Below are positions 1-8,762 of a stretch of 64,000 nt of DNA, piece after piece. The notes below the pieces were generated by a model. It had not been told where the DNA came from and made no database searches. It was given only the letters and a program-made list of their open reading frames with translations. This DNA is from Streptomyces sp. R28 (GTDB lineage: Bacteria > Actinomycetota > Actinomycetes > Streptomycetales > Streptomycetaceae). The stretch is taken from contig NZ_CP163439.1 in NCBI RefSeq assembly GCF_041052385.1, positions 7,925,001 through 7,989,000 of the forward strand. Reading direction: 5' to 3'. How positions within the stretch are numbered: position 1 is the stretch's first letter; every line of letters begins with the position of its first letter. The position numbers and the translations under genes were made by a program.

Positions 1-275
1 TCGTGGTGGCCGTGTCGCGTCCGTGGTCCGGACCCCCGAGCCGATGCTCGCACCACCCGTGGCCGCGCGCGCTGCGGGCACGCCGCCGCACGACGGCCGG
101 TGCCCGGAGGATGCCCGGTGTGCGATTTACCGCCCGTTTCCGTGCGATTGCCGAGGGAGGTCGATCGGCTGTACAGCATGTGCTCGATCCCGTACGCCTC
201 GTGATCGAGTCTGTCCGGCGGGCAGAGTAGCCGGAGCCGGGCGATGCGGCCACCCCGTGCGCAAGGATGGGGGCC

Positions 276-1127
276 ATGAACGTCATCATTTCCGCATCCG
301 AACTCGCGAGCGAACTGACGGGCGAGAACTCGCCGGTGCTGCTCGACGTCCGCTGGCAGCTGACCGTGGCCAAGGCGGCCGGCGAGCCGCCGTTCGACGG
401 CCGGACCGCGTACCGGGCCGGGCACATCCCCGGCGCGGTCTACGTCGACCTGGACCGGGAACTGGCCTCCGCGCCCGGTTCGCGCGGCCGTCACCCGCTG
501 CCGGACTTGGCCGAATTCGGCGCGGCGATGCGCAGGTCGGGCGTGTCGTCGTCGGCGTCGGTGGTCGTGTACGACGGCGGGCAGGGCTGGGCAGCGGCCC
601 GCGCGTGGTGGCTGCTGCGCTGGACGGGTCACCCGGATGTGCGGGTCCTCGACGGCGGGTTGCCGACCTGGCAGGGGTCGCTGGAGACCTCGGTCCCGAC
701 TCCGGCGGAGGGTGACTTCGAGCCGGTGCCGGGGGCGACGGGGCTGCTCGACGCCGACGGTGCCGCGGCGCTCGCTCGATCGGGCGTACTTCTGGACGCG
801 CGAGCGGGGGAGCGGTACCGCGGAGAGGTCGAGCCGATCGATCCGGTCGGCGGCCACATCCCGGGCGCGGTGTCCGCCCCCACGAACGAGAACGTCGGCG
901 CGGACGGCCGCTTCCTGCCCGCCGAGGAACTCGGGGCCCGCTTCAAGGCGCTGGGCGCCTCCGAGGGCGCGGAGGTCGGCGTGTACTGCGGCTCGGGCGT
1001 CTCCGCCGCACACCAGGTGCTGGCGCTGGCGGTAGCCGGCGTTCCGGCGGCCCTGTACGTCGGTTCGTGGTCGGAGTGGTCGTCGGATTCGTCGCGGCCG
1101 GTGGCTGTCGGGCCGGATCCGCAGTAG
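276..1127 (+). CDS. Rhodanese-type sulfurtransferase
   Basis: Thiosulfate or 3-mercaptopyruvate sulfurtransferase, a cytoplasmic enzyme that moves sulfane sulfur through a cysteine persulfide. The 283-residue protein has two rhodanese domains, the usual length for the SseA group. The N-terminal domain contains the 'GHIPGAVYVDLD' segment. The C-terminal domain repeats it as 'GGHIPGAVSAPT' and carries the active-site loop CGSGVSA with the catalytic cysteine. I chose the ATG at 276 rather than the in-frame ATG nine bases upstream because the run AAGGATGGGG then serves as its ribosome-binding site. It faces sepH convergently, with a strong hairpin between them. Thiosulfate versus mercaptopyruvate as donor cannot be settled from sequence. 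Confidence 0.9.
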   Translation: MNVIISASELASELTGENSPVLLDVRWQLTVAKAAGEPPFDGRTAYRAGHIPGAVYVDLDRELASAPGSRGRHPLPDLAEFGAAMRRSGVSSSASVVVYDGGQGWAAARAWWLLRWTGHPDVRVLDGGLPTWQGSLETSVPTPAEGDFEPVPGATGLLDADGAAALARSGVLLDARAGERYRGEVEPIDPVGGHIPGAVSAPTNENVGADGRFLPAEELGARFKALGASEGAEVGVYCGSGVSAAHQVLALAVAGVPAALYVGSWSEWSSDSSRPVAVGPDPQ

Positions 1128-1136
1128 ACGGACGCA

Positions 1137-1174
1137 GCACGAGGGCCGCGTGGCAACCCACGCGGCCCTCGTGC
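1137..1174. terminator. Bidirectional hairpin terminator
   Basis: A perfect 17-bp inverted repeat (arms 1137-1153 and 1158-1174) closes on a CAAC tetraloop. It lies between the convergent rhodanese and sepH genes and probably ends both transcripts. Confidence 0.8.
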
Positions 1175-1229
1175 TCGTACGGCCGCATCCACAGCCGTAC
1201 GACCGACTGCTCCTGCTTGCCTGCTCCTG

Positions 1230-2267
1230 CTACTCCTGCTTCTTCCTGCGCGTCCCGAACACGATCTCGTCCCAGCTCGGGACGGCGGCCCGGCGGCCGG
1301 GGCGGACGCCGTCCGCTTCGGCCTGACGGTCCGTGGCGCCGATGAGGCGGTCACGGTGACTGCCGACGGAGCGGGGCATGAGGACGTCCGCGTAGGCGGA
1401 ACCTGCCGAGGCGGCGGGGGCCGGAGGCTCCTCCGTGGCCGGTTCGGCGGGAGGTTCCTCCGCGTCCGGCTCCGGCGGGCGCTCCGGGACCACCAGGTCG
1501 CCCCGGAAGCTGGGCACCGCCTCCAGCAGGCTGGTCAGCGAGTCCCGTTCCTCCGTGGTCTCCTCGACGGGCTCGGAGGCCTGGGCCGGCAGGCTCGGCC
1601 GCGCGGTCTCGAGGGCGCGGTCCATCCCCCGCTCGCGCGGAAGCCGGGCGATACGCGGTACGAACGGGAAGCTGGGCTCCGGCGCGGCGAGGTCCTCGGA
1701 CTCGCCGATCAGCGAGCGCGCCTCCTCGTCGACGGCCTGTACGAGCCGCCGGGGCGGGTCGTACGTCCAGCTCGCCGAGTGCGGTTCGCCCGCCACCATG
1801 TAGACCAGCAGCACTTCCCAGGTGCCGTCGTCGCGGCGCCACGAGTCCCACTGCACGGTGTCCTTGTCGGCGCCGCGCAGCAGCAGCCGCTCCTGGACGG
1901 CCTCGCCGAGCTGCGGGCCGGCGGCGTTCTCACCGGGGCGGCGGACGGGAGTCTTGCGGGCCCGTTCGGCCATGAAGGCGCGCTCGGCGAGCACGGGGCC
2001 CTCGAAGCGCCGTACGCGGTCGACGGGGATGCCGGCGAGCTGGGCGACCTCTTCCGCGGTCGCACCAGCGCGTATACGCGCCTGGATGTCACGGGGGCGG
2101 AGATGGCTCTCCACCTCGATCTCGATCTGGCCGAGGCGGGGACGGTCGCCGCGCACGGCTGCGCGCAGGCGTTCGTCGATCGGAAGCGTGTACTCCGTCG
2201 CGTCGGCAGCCTTCAGCACCAGCCGTGTGCCGTCATTTGAGACGGCCACGACACGCAGTTCGGGCAT
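1230..2267 (-). CDS. sepH: Cell division protein SepH
   Basis: SepH (DUF3071 family) is the actinobacterial FtsZ partner that stimulates FtsZ assembly during sporulation septation. The 345-residue product starts MPELRVVAVSNDGTRLVLKA. It has the conserved N-terminal domain with a helix-turn-helix-like stretch around residues 65-105, then 'DSWRRDDGTWEVLLVY' and 'SASWTYDP', followed by a long acidic, proline-rich tail. It ends in a basic RRKK cluster. I chose the ATG at 2267 over an upstream in-frame start because GGGAGG sits just before it. The linker is low-complexity, as in known SepH proteins. The rhodanese neighbour and length match the family's usual setting. The assignment is firm; the division role comes from family knowledge. 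Confidence 0.9.
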   Translation of the reverse strand: MPELRVVAVSNDGTRLVLKAADATEYTLPIDERLRAAVRGDRPRLGQIEIEVESHLRPRDIQARIRAGATAEEVAQLAGIPVDRVRRFEGPVLAERAFMAERARKTPVRRPGENAAGPQLGEAVQERLLLRGADKDTVQWDSWRRDDGTWEVLLVYMVAGEPHSASWTYDPPRRLVQAVDEEARSLIGESEDLAAPEPSFPFVPRIARLPRERGMDRALETARPSLPAQASEPVEETTEERDSLTSLLEAVPSFRGDLVVPERPPEPDAEEPPAEPATEEPPAPAASAGSAYADVLMPRSVGSHRDRLIGATDRQAEADGVRPGRRAAVPSWDEIVFGTRRKKQE

Positions 2268-2730
2268 GGGGACCTCCCGGGTGGTGCCTGCCGACGTCAC
2301 GTGCGTCGCTGCTTCCGCTAGTCGAGTGTGGCCTGCCCGGGTGCAGCCTGCCACAACCTTGCCGAGTTGCCCGGCGTGTCGGGCACGGGCCCTGGATCGC
2401 CGTTATGGCACGGTTACCTGTTCGCAACGCTAAGTGACCAACTCCGTCACCCTGTGCAACTAGCCCCCTCCCGGCGGTCCTTGAAGGCCACGGACGCCCT
2501 GGCGGGAGACCGGACCCAGGGCTCGCAACAGTACTCCATTTGGGCCACGTGCGTGGATTGGCGCGCCGCTCAACTTCTGGCAAGGGGTGGGACTTGGCCG
2601 TCCGTTGAGCGGTTCCCCGATCTTGAACGTGGCGTACTTCACGCAAACGCCGGAAACGGAACCAGTACTTTCGCCCGCGGCTCTCCTGGCTGCGCAGTTG
2701 GCCGACCGGGTGGATCGAGCCGATCGAGTG
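2268..2730. other. Intergenic region upstream of sepH
   Basis: This 463-bp stretch separates the sepH start from the 3' end of the oxidase gene; both are on the minus strand. It should hold the sepH promoter and the end of the oxidase transcript. I see no convincing coding sequence, strong hairpin or consensus promoter. Confidence 0.5.
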
Positions 2731-4050
2731 CTACGCCCCCAACACCCTGCGCAGGTAGTCGTTCTGGAACCGGCGGTCCGGATCCAGCCGGTCCCGCAGC
2801 GCCGTGAACTCGCCGAAGCGCGGGTACACCTGGGCGAAGTACTCGGCGTCCCGCGTGTGCACCTTGCCCCAGTGCGGCCGCCCCTCGTGCGCGGTGAAGA
2901 TCCGCTCGGCGGCGGTGAAGTACCGCTGGTACGGCGTGCCCTTGGCCATGTGGACGGCGATGTACGCGCTGTCGCGGCCCGAGGCGGTGGACAGCGTGAT
3001 GTCGTCGGCCGGGGCGGTGCGCACCTCGACCGGGAAGCTGACCCTGAGGCCGGAGCGCTCGATCATGGCCTTCAGTTCGCGCACCGTCTCGACGACGGCC
3101 TCGCGCGAAACGGCGTACTCCATCTCCACGAAGCGCACCCGGCGCGGTGATGTGAAGACCTTGTAGGGGATGTCCGTGTAGGTCCGCGCGGACAGCGCCT
3201 TGCTGGAGATCCGGGCGATCGCCGGGATCGTGGCGGGTACCGCGCGGCCGGCCCACTGCGCCGCCTGGAAGACGCCGTTGGAGAGGAACTCGTCCTCGAA
3301 CCAGCCGGCGACCTGCCCCACCGGCTTCTCCGGGCCCGCGCTGCGGTTGTTGCGCTTGGTGTTGGTGCTGCCGGTGTGCGGGAACCAGTAGAACTCGAAG
3401 TGCTCGTTCTCGGTCCACAGTTCGTCGAAGTCCGCCAGGACCTTGTCCAACGGCATCGGCTCCTCGCGCGCGGAGAGCAGGAAGATCGGCTCCACGGCGA
3501 AGGTGATCGCGGTGACGATGCCCAGGGCGCCGAGGCCGATGCGGGCGGCCGCGAAGACCTCCGGGTTCTCCTTCTCGGAGCAGGTGAGCACCGAACCGTC
3601 GGCCGTGACCAGTTCCAGGCCCTTGATCTGAGCGGCGATCGAGGCCGACTCACGGCCCGTGCCGTGGGTGCCGGTGCTGGTGGCGCCCGAGACCGTCTGC
3701 TCCATGATGTCGCCCATGTTCGTGAGCGACAGGCCCTCGCGCGCCAGGGCCAGGTTGAGCCTCTTGAGCGGGGTGCCGGCCTCGACCGTGACCGTCATGG
3801 CATCCCGGTCGATGGAGCGGATCCCGGTCAACAGTTGAGGGCGGATCAACACGCCGTCGGTGGCGGCTATGGACGTGAAGGAGTGGCCGCTGCCGACCGC
3901 CTTCACCTTCAGGCCGTCCTCGGCGGCCCGGCGTATGGCCGCGGACAGCTCCTCGACGGAGGCCGGAGTGACCTCTCGCGCGGGGCGGGCGGGGACATTG
4001 CCGCCCCAGTTACGCCACGTGCCGTTCCTGCCGCTCGCTGTGCTGCTCAA
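2731..4050 (-). CDS. FAD-linked oxidase, D-arabinono-1,4-lactone oxidase family
   Basis: Flavin-dependent oxidase of the ALO/gulonolactone oxidase family, which oxidises sugar lactones or alditols with oxygen. The 439-residue protein has an N-terminal FAD_binding_4 domain, with 'VKAVGSGHSFTSIA' holding the histidine that commonly binds FAD covalently. 'SGATSTGTHGTG' follows near residue 140. The C-terminal ALO domain carries the family HWGK motif ('GRPHWGKVHTRDAEYF') and ends 'DPDRRFQNDYLRRVLG'. The likely start is a TTG at 4050 with GGGAGG upstream. It places the first codons inside the 3' end of the MFS gene, a 41-bp overlap that implies co-transcription. The true substrate is unknown. Confidence 0.85.
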   Translation of the reverse strand: MSSTASGRNGTWRNWGGNVPARPAREVTPASVEELSAAIRRAAEDGLKVKAVGSGHSFTSIAATDGVLIRPQLLTGIRSIDRDAMTVTVEAGTPLKRLNLALAREGLSLTNMGDIMEQTVSGATSTGTHGTGRESASIAAQIKGLELVTADGSVLTCSEKENPEVFAAARIGLGALGIVTAITFAVEPIFLLSAREEPMPLDKVLADFDELWTENEHFEFYWFPHTGSTNTKRNNRSAGPEKPVGQVAGWFEDEFLSNGVFQAAQWAGRAVPATIPAIARISSKALSARTYTDIPYKVFTSPRRVRFVEMEYAVSREAVVETVRELKAMIERSGLRVSFPVEVRTAPADDITLSTASGRDSAYIAVHMAKGTPYQRYFTAAERIFTAHEGRPHWGKVHTRDAEYFAQVYPRFGEFTALRDRLDPDRRFQNDYLRRVLGA

Positions 4051-5248
4051 CGGTGCCTCCCCGACGCGGAGCCGGCCTGCTGAGCCGGCGATACCCCAGG
4101 AAACCCACCACGACCGCGACGGTCCCGGCCACCGCCGGAACCCCGTACCCGGCGTCCGCACCGGCGGCGTCGATCACCCAGCCGGCCGCGGAGGAGCCGA
4201 GCGCGACCCCGACCGCGAGCCCGGTGCTCACCCAGGTCATGCCCTCGGTCAGTTGCGCGCGTGGTACGTGCTCTTCGATCAGGGACATGGTGGTGATCAT
4301 CGTGGGAGCGACCGCCATGCCCGAGACGAACAGTGCCACGGCCAGAAACGGCAAGTTTCCGACCAGTAGGAGGGGGATCATACTCACGGCCATCGCGCAT
4401 ATGCCCAGCAGCCAGCGAGGTTCGGGCGCCCCCTTGAAGCGCAACAGCCCGAAGACGAGTCCCGCCGCGCAGGAGCCCCCCGCGTACAGCGCGAGGACCA
4501 GGCTCGCGGCGCCCTTGTGTCCCTGCTCGTCCGCGAAGGCCACCGTGACCACGTCCACGGACCCGAAGATCGCCCCGGTCGCCACGAAGGTGGCCACCAG
4601 GACCTGCAGTCCGGGGGAGCGCAGAGCCGAGCTGCCACCCCGGTGCTCGCGCGGGTGCGGCGCGGGCTCGGTGGCCCGCTGGGCGGTCAGCCAGAAGACA
4701 CCGACGGCCAGGAAGCAGCCGGCGAGCAGCGGCCCGGCCTCCGGGAACCACGCCGTGGACAGTCCGATGGAGATGATCGGCCCGAAGATGAAGCACACCT
4801 CGTCGATCACGGACTCGAAGGAGTACGCGGTGTGCAACTGCGGCGTCTCCCGGTACAGCGCGGCCCAGCGGGCCCGGGTCATCGCCCCGACGCTGGGCAC
4901 GCAGCCGATACCGACGCAGGCCACGAACAGCACCCAGTCCGGCCACCCGTAGTGGGCGGCGAGCAGCAGCCCGGCGCCCGCCGCCAGCGCGATCAGCGTC
5001 GCCGGACGCAGCACCCGCCGCTGCCCGTGCTGGTCGACCAGGCGGGAGACCTGCGGGCCCGCCACCGCCGCGGAGAGCGCGATCGTGGCCGACAGGGCGC
5101 CGGCGAGGCCGTAGCGGCCGGTCAGCTGGGAGACCATCGTGACCACGCCGATGCCCATCATCGACAGCGGCATCCGGCCGAGGAAGCCCGCGGCGGTGAA
5201 GCCCTTGGTGCCGGGGGCGGCGAACAGGGCGCGGTAGGGGCTCGGCAC
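4010..5248 (-). CDS. MFS transporter
   Basis: Twelve-helix major facilitator superfamily permease of 412 residues, the typical size. Hydrophobic segments repeat throughout. The loop between helices 2 and 3 carries the family-type 'RLVDQHGQRRVLRPAT'. It is the first gene of a two-gene minus-strand operon with the ALO-type oxidase, whose TTG start lies within its last codons. It is divergent from hemH, and the 203-bp gap must hold both promoters. Nothing in the sequence identifies the substrate. Coupling to an oxidase suggests export or import of a sugar-like or small aromatic compound, but that is inference. Confidence 0.85.
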   Translation of the reverse strand: MPSPYRALFAAPGTKGFTAAGFLGRMPLSMMGIGVVTMVSQLTGRYGLAGALSATIALSAAVAGPQVSRLVDQHGQRRVLRPATLIALAAGAGLLLAAHYGWPDWVLFVACVGIGCVPSVGAMTRARWAALYRETPQLHTAYSFESVIDEVCFIFGPIISIGLSTAWFPEAGPLLAGCFLAVGVFWLTAQRATEPAPHPREHRGGSSALRSPGLQVLVATFVATGAIFGSVDVVTVAFADEQGHKGAASLVLALYAGGSCAAGLVFGLLRFKGAPEPRWLLGICAMAVSMIPLLLVGNLPFLAVALFVSGMAVAPTMITTMSLIEEHVPRAQLTEGMTWVSTGLAVGVALGSSAAGWVIDAAGADAGYGVPAVAGTVAVVVGFLGYRRLSRPAPRRGGTVEQHSERQERHVA

Positions 5249-5451
5249 AGGGGTCTCCGGTCAGACGGAAGTGGCGGGACTGAGCGGCTCGGGGCGACTC
5301 AGGGTGGCCCAGGGCTACTCGGTAAGGCGCGTGGGCAGCCGGTACAGCTTACGAGTCAGGTGACCCTGACACACCTGGCCGGACGAATCGGGAACCCGGG
5401 TGGTCACCCCGCCGTTTCCCGGCTGTCAGTACCGGATGACAGGATCGATCC

Positions 5452-6579
5452 ATGCCAGACGCGCGCGATGCCACCCCCTACGACGCCCTGCTCCTGCTCT
5501 CCTTCGGCGGCCCCGAGGGCCCGGACGACGTGATCCCGTTCCTGGAGAACGTCACCCGCGGGCGGGGCATCCCCAAGGAACGCCTCAAGGAAGTCGGCGA
5601 ACACTACTTCCTGTTCGGCGGCGTCAGCCCCATCAACGACCAGAACCGCGCCCTGCTCGACGCCCTGCGCAAGGACTTCGCCGAGCACGGCCTGGACCTG
5701 CCGGTCTACTGGGGCAACCGCAACTGGGCGCCGTACCTGACGGACACCCTGCGCGAGATGGTCGCGGACGGCCGCCGCCGCATCATCGTCCTCGCCACCA
5801 GCGCCTACGCCTCCTACTCGGGCTGCCGCCAGTACCGCGAGAACCTCGCCGACTCGCTCGCCGCCCTTGAGGCCGAGGGCCTGGAGCTGCCGAAGGTCGA
5901 CAAGCTGCGGCACTACTTCAACCACCCGGGCTTCCTGGAGCCGATGATCGACGGTGTCGTCGAGTCCCTCGCCGACCTTCCCGAGGACGTCCGGGACGGC
6001 GCGCACATCGCCTTCTCGACCCACTCGATCCCGACCGCGTCCGCGGACAGCTCCGGCCCGGTCGAGGAGCAGGGCGACGGCGGTGCGTACGTCGAGCAAC
6101 ACCTGGACGTCGCGCAGCTGATCGCCGACGCCGTACGCGAGCGCACCGGCGTCGACCACCCCTGGCAGCTCGTCTACCAGTCCCGCTCCGGCGCTCCGCA
6201 CATCCCCTGGCTGGAGCCGGACATCTGCGACCACATCGAGGAGCGGCACGAGGCCGGGGTCCCGGCGGTCGTGATCGCCCCCATCGGCTTCGTCTCCGAC
6301 CACATGGAGGTCCTCTACGACCTCGACACGGAGGCCAAGGCCAAGGCCGAGGAGCTGGGCCTGCCGATGCGCCGCTCGGCCACCGTCGGAGACGACCCGC
6401 GCTTCGCCGCCGCGATCCGCGACCTCGTCCTGGAGCGCGCCGCCGTGGAGCGCGGCCAGGACGTCACGCCCTGCGCCCTGGGCGCGCTCGGCGCCGACCA
6501 CAACCTCTGTCCGATCGGCTGCTGCCCGGCCCGCGCCCCCAGGCCCGCCGCCGCGGGCGCCGACAGCCCGTACGCGTGA
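5452..6579 (+). CDS. hemH: Ferrochelatase (coproporphyrin type in actinobacteria)
   Basis: Inserts ferrous iron into a porphyrin at the end of haem synthesis. Actinobacteria use the coproporphyrin-dependent route, so CpfC activity is expected. The 375-residue protein begins with 'YDALLLLSFGGPEGPDDVIPF', has 'ATSAYASYSGCRQYREN', and has the catalytic histidine in 'FSTHSIPTAS' near residue 188. 'YQSRSGAPHIPWLEPDI' and the 'PIGFVSDHMEVLYDLD' block follow. The C-terminal cysteines in 'DHNLCPIGCCPARAP', with the cysteine in 'SGCRQY', are plausible ligands for the [2Fe-2S] cluster known in actinobacterial ferrochelatases. Its stop is followed closely by the inositol-phosphatase-family gene, which is probably co-transcribed. 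Confidence 0.95.
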   Translation: MPDARDATPYDALLLLSFGGPEGPDDVIPFLENVTRGRGIPKERLKEVGEHYFLFGGVSPINDQNRALLDALRKDFAEHGLDLPVYWGNRNWAPYLTDTLREMVADGRRRIIVLATSAYASYSGCRQYRENLADSLAALEAEGLELPKVDKLRHYFNHPGFLEPMIDGVVESLADLPEDVRDGAHIAFSTHSIPTASADSSGPVEEQGDGGAYVEQHLDVAQLIADAVRERTGVDHPWQLVYQSRSGAPHIPWLEPDICDHIEERHEAGVPAVVIAPIGFVSDHMEVLYDLDTEAKAKAEELGLPMRRSATVGDDPRFAAAIRDLVLERAAVERGQDVTPCALGALGADHNLCPIGCCPARAPRPAAAGADSPYA

Positions 6580-6587
6580 GGAGCCCC

Positions 6588-7403
6588 GTGACCGACCCCC
6601 TGCACTCGGAACTGCTCCGGCTGGCCCGGGAGGCCGCCCGCCGCGCGGGCGAGCTGCTGCGCGACGGCCGCCCGGCCGACCTCGCGGTCGCCGCGACCAA
6701 GTCGAGCCCGATCGACGTGGTCACCGAGATGGACATCGCGGCGGAGAAGCTGATCACCGACGTGATCTCCGAGCACCGCCCGGACGACGGCTTCCTCGGC
6801 GAGGAGGGCGCCTCCACCGAGGGCACGAGCGGCATCCGCTGGGTGATCGACCCGCTCGACGGCACGGTCAACTACCTGTACGGGCTGCCGACTTGGTCCG
6901 TCTCCATCGCCGCCGAGCAGGACGGCGAGACGGTCGTCGGGGTCGTGGCGGCCCCGATGCGCGGCGAGACGTACCACGCGGTGCGCGGCACAGGCGCCTG
7001 GGCCACGGGCTCCTGGGAAGGCGAGCGAAGGCTCGGCTGCCGGCCCACGGCGCCCCTGGACCAGGCCCTGGTCTCGACCGGCTTCAACTACGTCACCGAG
7101 GTGCGCACCCACCAGGCCGACGTCGCGCGGAAGCTGATCCCCCTCCTGCGTGACATCCGCCGCGGCGGCTCGGCCGCGATCGACCTGTGCGACCTGGCCG
7201 CGGGCCGCCTCGACGGCTACTACGAGCGTGGCCTGAACGCCTGGGACGTCGCCGCGGGCGACCTGATCGCACGAGAAGCGGGCGCCCTGACCGGTGGACG
7301 CCCCGGAGAGCGCCCGTCACGTGATCTCGTGGTGGCGGCCACCCCGGGAGTCTTCGAGCCCCTCCAGCGGCTCCTGGAGGACTTCGGCGCCTGGCACGAC
7401 TGA
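6588..7403 (+). CDS. Inositol monophosphatase family protein
   Basis: Mg2+-dependent sugar-phosphate phosphatase of the IMPase/SuhB family, 271 residues. Motif A is seen in 'RWVIDPLDGTVNYLYGLPTW' and motif B in 'NAWDVAAGDLIAREAG'. The upstream metal-binding 'VTEMDIAAEKLI' and 'GEEGAS' are also present. I chose the GTG at 6588 because GAGGAG lies four bases before it; the in-frame GTG at 6576 overlaps the hemH stop region and lacks a site. It directly follows hemH and is followed by a strong hairpin. Substrates in the family include inositol-1-phosphate, histidinol phosphate and fructose-1,6-bisphosphate, and the sequence does not decide among them. Confidence 0.92.
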   Translation: MTDPLHSELLRLAREAARRAGELLRDGRPADLAVAATKSSPIDVVTEMDIAAEKLITDVISEHRPDDGFLGEEGASTEGTSGIRWVIDPLDGTVNYLYGLPTWSVSIAAEQDGETVVGVVAAPMRGETYHAVRGTGAWATGSWEGERRLGCRPTAPLDQALVSTGFNYVTEVRTHQADVARKLIPLLRDIRRGGSAAIDLCDLAAGRLDGYYERGLNAWDVAAGDLIAREAGALTGGRPGERPSRDLVVAATPGVFEPLQRLLEDFGAWHD

Positions 7404-7464
7404 CGGGCCGCAACGCCGGCCGTCCTCCCGCCCGGCAGGGCGTGAACGCGGCCGCGGGAGCACG

Positions 7465-7503
7465 CGACGGGGCCCCGGCGCTGGATTCGCCGGGGCCCCG
7501 TCG
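7465..7503. terminator. Hairpin terminator
   Basis: Perfect 16-bp inverted repeat (7465-7480 and 7488-7503) with a 7-nt loop. It sits between the phosphatase-family gene and the convergent 57-residue gene, so it can serve both. Confidence 0.8.
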
Positions 7504-7512
7504 TCGTGCTCG

Positions 7513-7686
7513 TCAGACGCGTGACGCGCCGACTTCCACACCGTGCTCGGCGGCGAGGCGGCGCAGGTCGTCGAGCTCGCCCTGCTCCACCTCGACGAGG
7601 AAGTCGTCGCCCTCGTCACGAGCCCGCGTCAGGTCGGACTCGGTCGCCCTTATGCGCTGCAGAAGTCCTGCGGTGAATGCGTCCAT
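7513..7686 (-). CDS. Small conserved hypothetical protein (57 aa)
   Basis: A 57-codon gene encoding a charged, soluble, probably all-helical protein. It starts MDAFTAGLLQRIRATESDL, continues with an acidic stretch 'DEGDDFLVEVEQGELDDL', and ends in GVEVGASRV. A purine-rich GAGGGGGCG ribosome-binding site precedes the ATG. Codon use matches the neighbours, with GC-rich third positions. I recall a similar gene at this place (between the IMPase-family gene and cutR) in other Streptomyces, which supports it being real. No function is known to me. Confidence 0.7.
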   Translation of the reverse strand: MDAFTAGLLQRIRATESDLTRARDEGDDFLVEVEQGELDDLRRLAAEHGVEVGASRV

Positions 7687-8102
7687 GCTGCGCCCCCTCG
7701 TCCTGGGTCGTGGGTCGGTGGCACGGGGGTGTGCCGTTAGGAAGGGGCGATCACGTCTCCGGTAGGTGCCCAGCGCTGCCCTGCCGGGCGGCGACGGTGC
7801 CGGACACCCACGCCCGCTCTGCGGGAAGCGGATCGAGTCGTACCGCATGGTGGTGCGGCACGAGCAGAGCGTGATCGCGGGGTGTAAAGCCGTCCTCCCC
7901 CCGCTCCCTTCCGCGGAAACCTCAACCGGAAGAGAAAATCTCGCATTCCCGGGCCGCACCCCCGTCCTGCATGGCCCGCGCACCCGTCTTACCGCCGACT
8001 TATGGCGGAAAAGGGCAGGATGGAGGCCAAGACACCCGACCAGGACCCCTGCCCGCGTGCGAGTCAAGCGCTACGCGGGTGGACACAGGAAGGACAAGCG
8101 AC
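7687..8102. other. Divergent intergenic region before cutR
   Basis: These 416 bp separate the small minus-strand gene from cutR and must carry both promoters. An AGGAAGG ribosome-binding site lies about 10 bases before the cutR GTG. I see no strong palindrome or consensus -35/-10 pair. Confidence 0.45.
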
Positions 8103-8756
8103 GTGCGCGTACTCGTCGTCGAGGACGAGCAACTGCTCGCCGATGCGGTGGCCACCGGACTTCGCCGGGAGGCCATGGCCGTCGACGTCGTGTACGACGG
8201 TGCGGCCGCCCTGGAGCGCATCGGCGTCAACGACTACGACGTGGTCGTCCTCGACCGCGACCTCCCGCTGGTGCACGGCGACGACGTCTGCCGCAAGATC
8301 GTCGAACTCGGCATGCCCACACGCGTGCTGATGCTCACGGCCTCCGGCGACGTCAGCGACCGTGTCGAGGGGCTGGAGATCGGCGCCGACGACTATCTGC
8401 CCAAGCCCTTCGCCTTCAGCGAGCTGACGGCACGCGTGCGCGCCCTCGGCCGCCGTACGAGCGTGCCGCTGCCCCCCGTCCTGGAGCGCGCCGGCATCAA
8501 GCTGGACCCGAACCGCCGCGAGGTGTTCCGGGACGGCAAGGAGGTGCAGCTCGCGCCGAAGGAGTTCGCCGTGCTGGAGGTGCTGATGCGCAGCGAGGGC
8601 GCGGTCGTCTCCGCCGAGCAGCTCCTGGAGAAGGCCTGGGACGAGAACACCGACCCGTTCACGAACGTGGTGCGGGTGACCGTCATGACATTGCGCCGCA
8701 AGCTAGGGGAGCCACCGGTGATCGTCACCGTGCCCGGCTCCGGCTACCGGATCTGA
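8103..8756 (+). CDS. cutR: Response regulator CutR
   Basis: OmpR/PhoB-type transcription factor of 217 residues, the partner of the sensor kinase just downstream. The receiver domain has the acidic pair in 'VVEDEQ', the phospho-acceptor Asp51 in 'VVVLDRDLPLVHG' and the conserved lysine in 'DDYLPKPFAFSEL'. The C-terminal winged helix ends 'NVVRVTVMTLRRKLGEPPVI' and 'GSGYRI'. The start is the GTG at 8103, which has an AGGAAGG site. The gene order (IMPase-family gene, small gene, this pair, DUF4193) and the sequence match the CutRS system of Streptomyces. CutRS has been linked to antibiotic regulation and to responses at the cell envelope. Six bases separate it from cutS. Confidence 0.92.
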   Translation: MRVLVVEDEQLLADAVATGLRREAMAVDVVYDGAAALERIGVNDYDVVVLDRDLPLVHGDDVCRKIVELGMPTRVLMLTASGDVSDRVEGLEIGADDYLPKPFAFSELTARVRALGRRTSVPLPPVLERAGIKLDPNRREVFRDGKEVQLAPKEFAVLEVLMRSEGAVVSAEQLLEKAWDENTDPFTNVVRVTVMTLRRKLGEPPVIVTVPGSGYRI

Positions 8757-8762
8757 TCGACC

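Noticed and set aside
1..275. Short open frames at the left edge
   Set aside because: Arg/Pro-rich frames without a ribosome-binding site or family resemblance; treated as the upstream region of the rhodanese gene.
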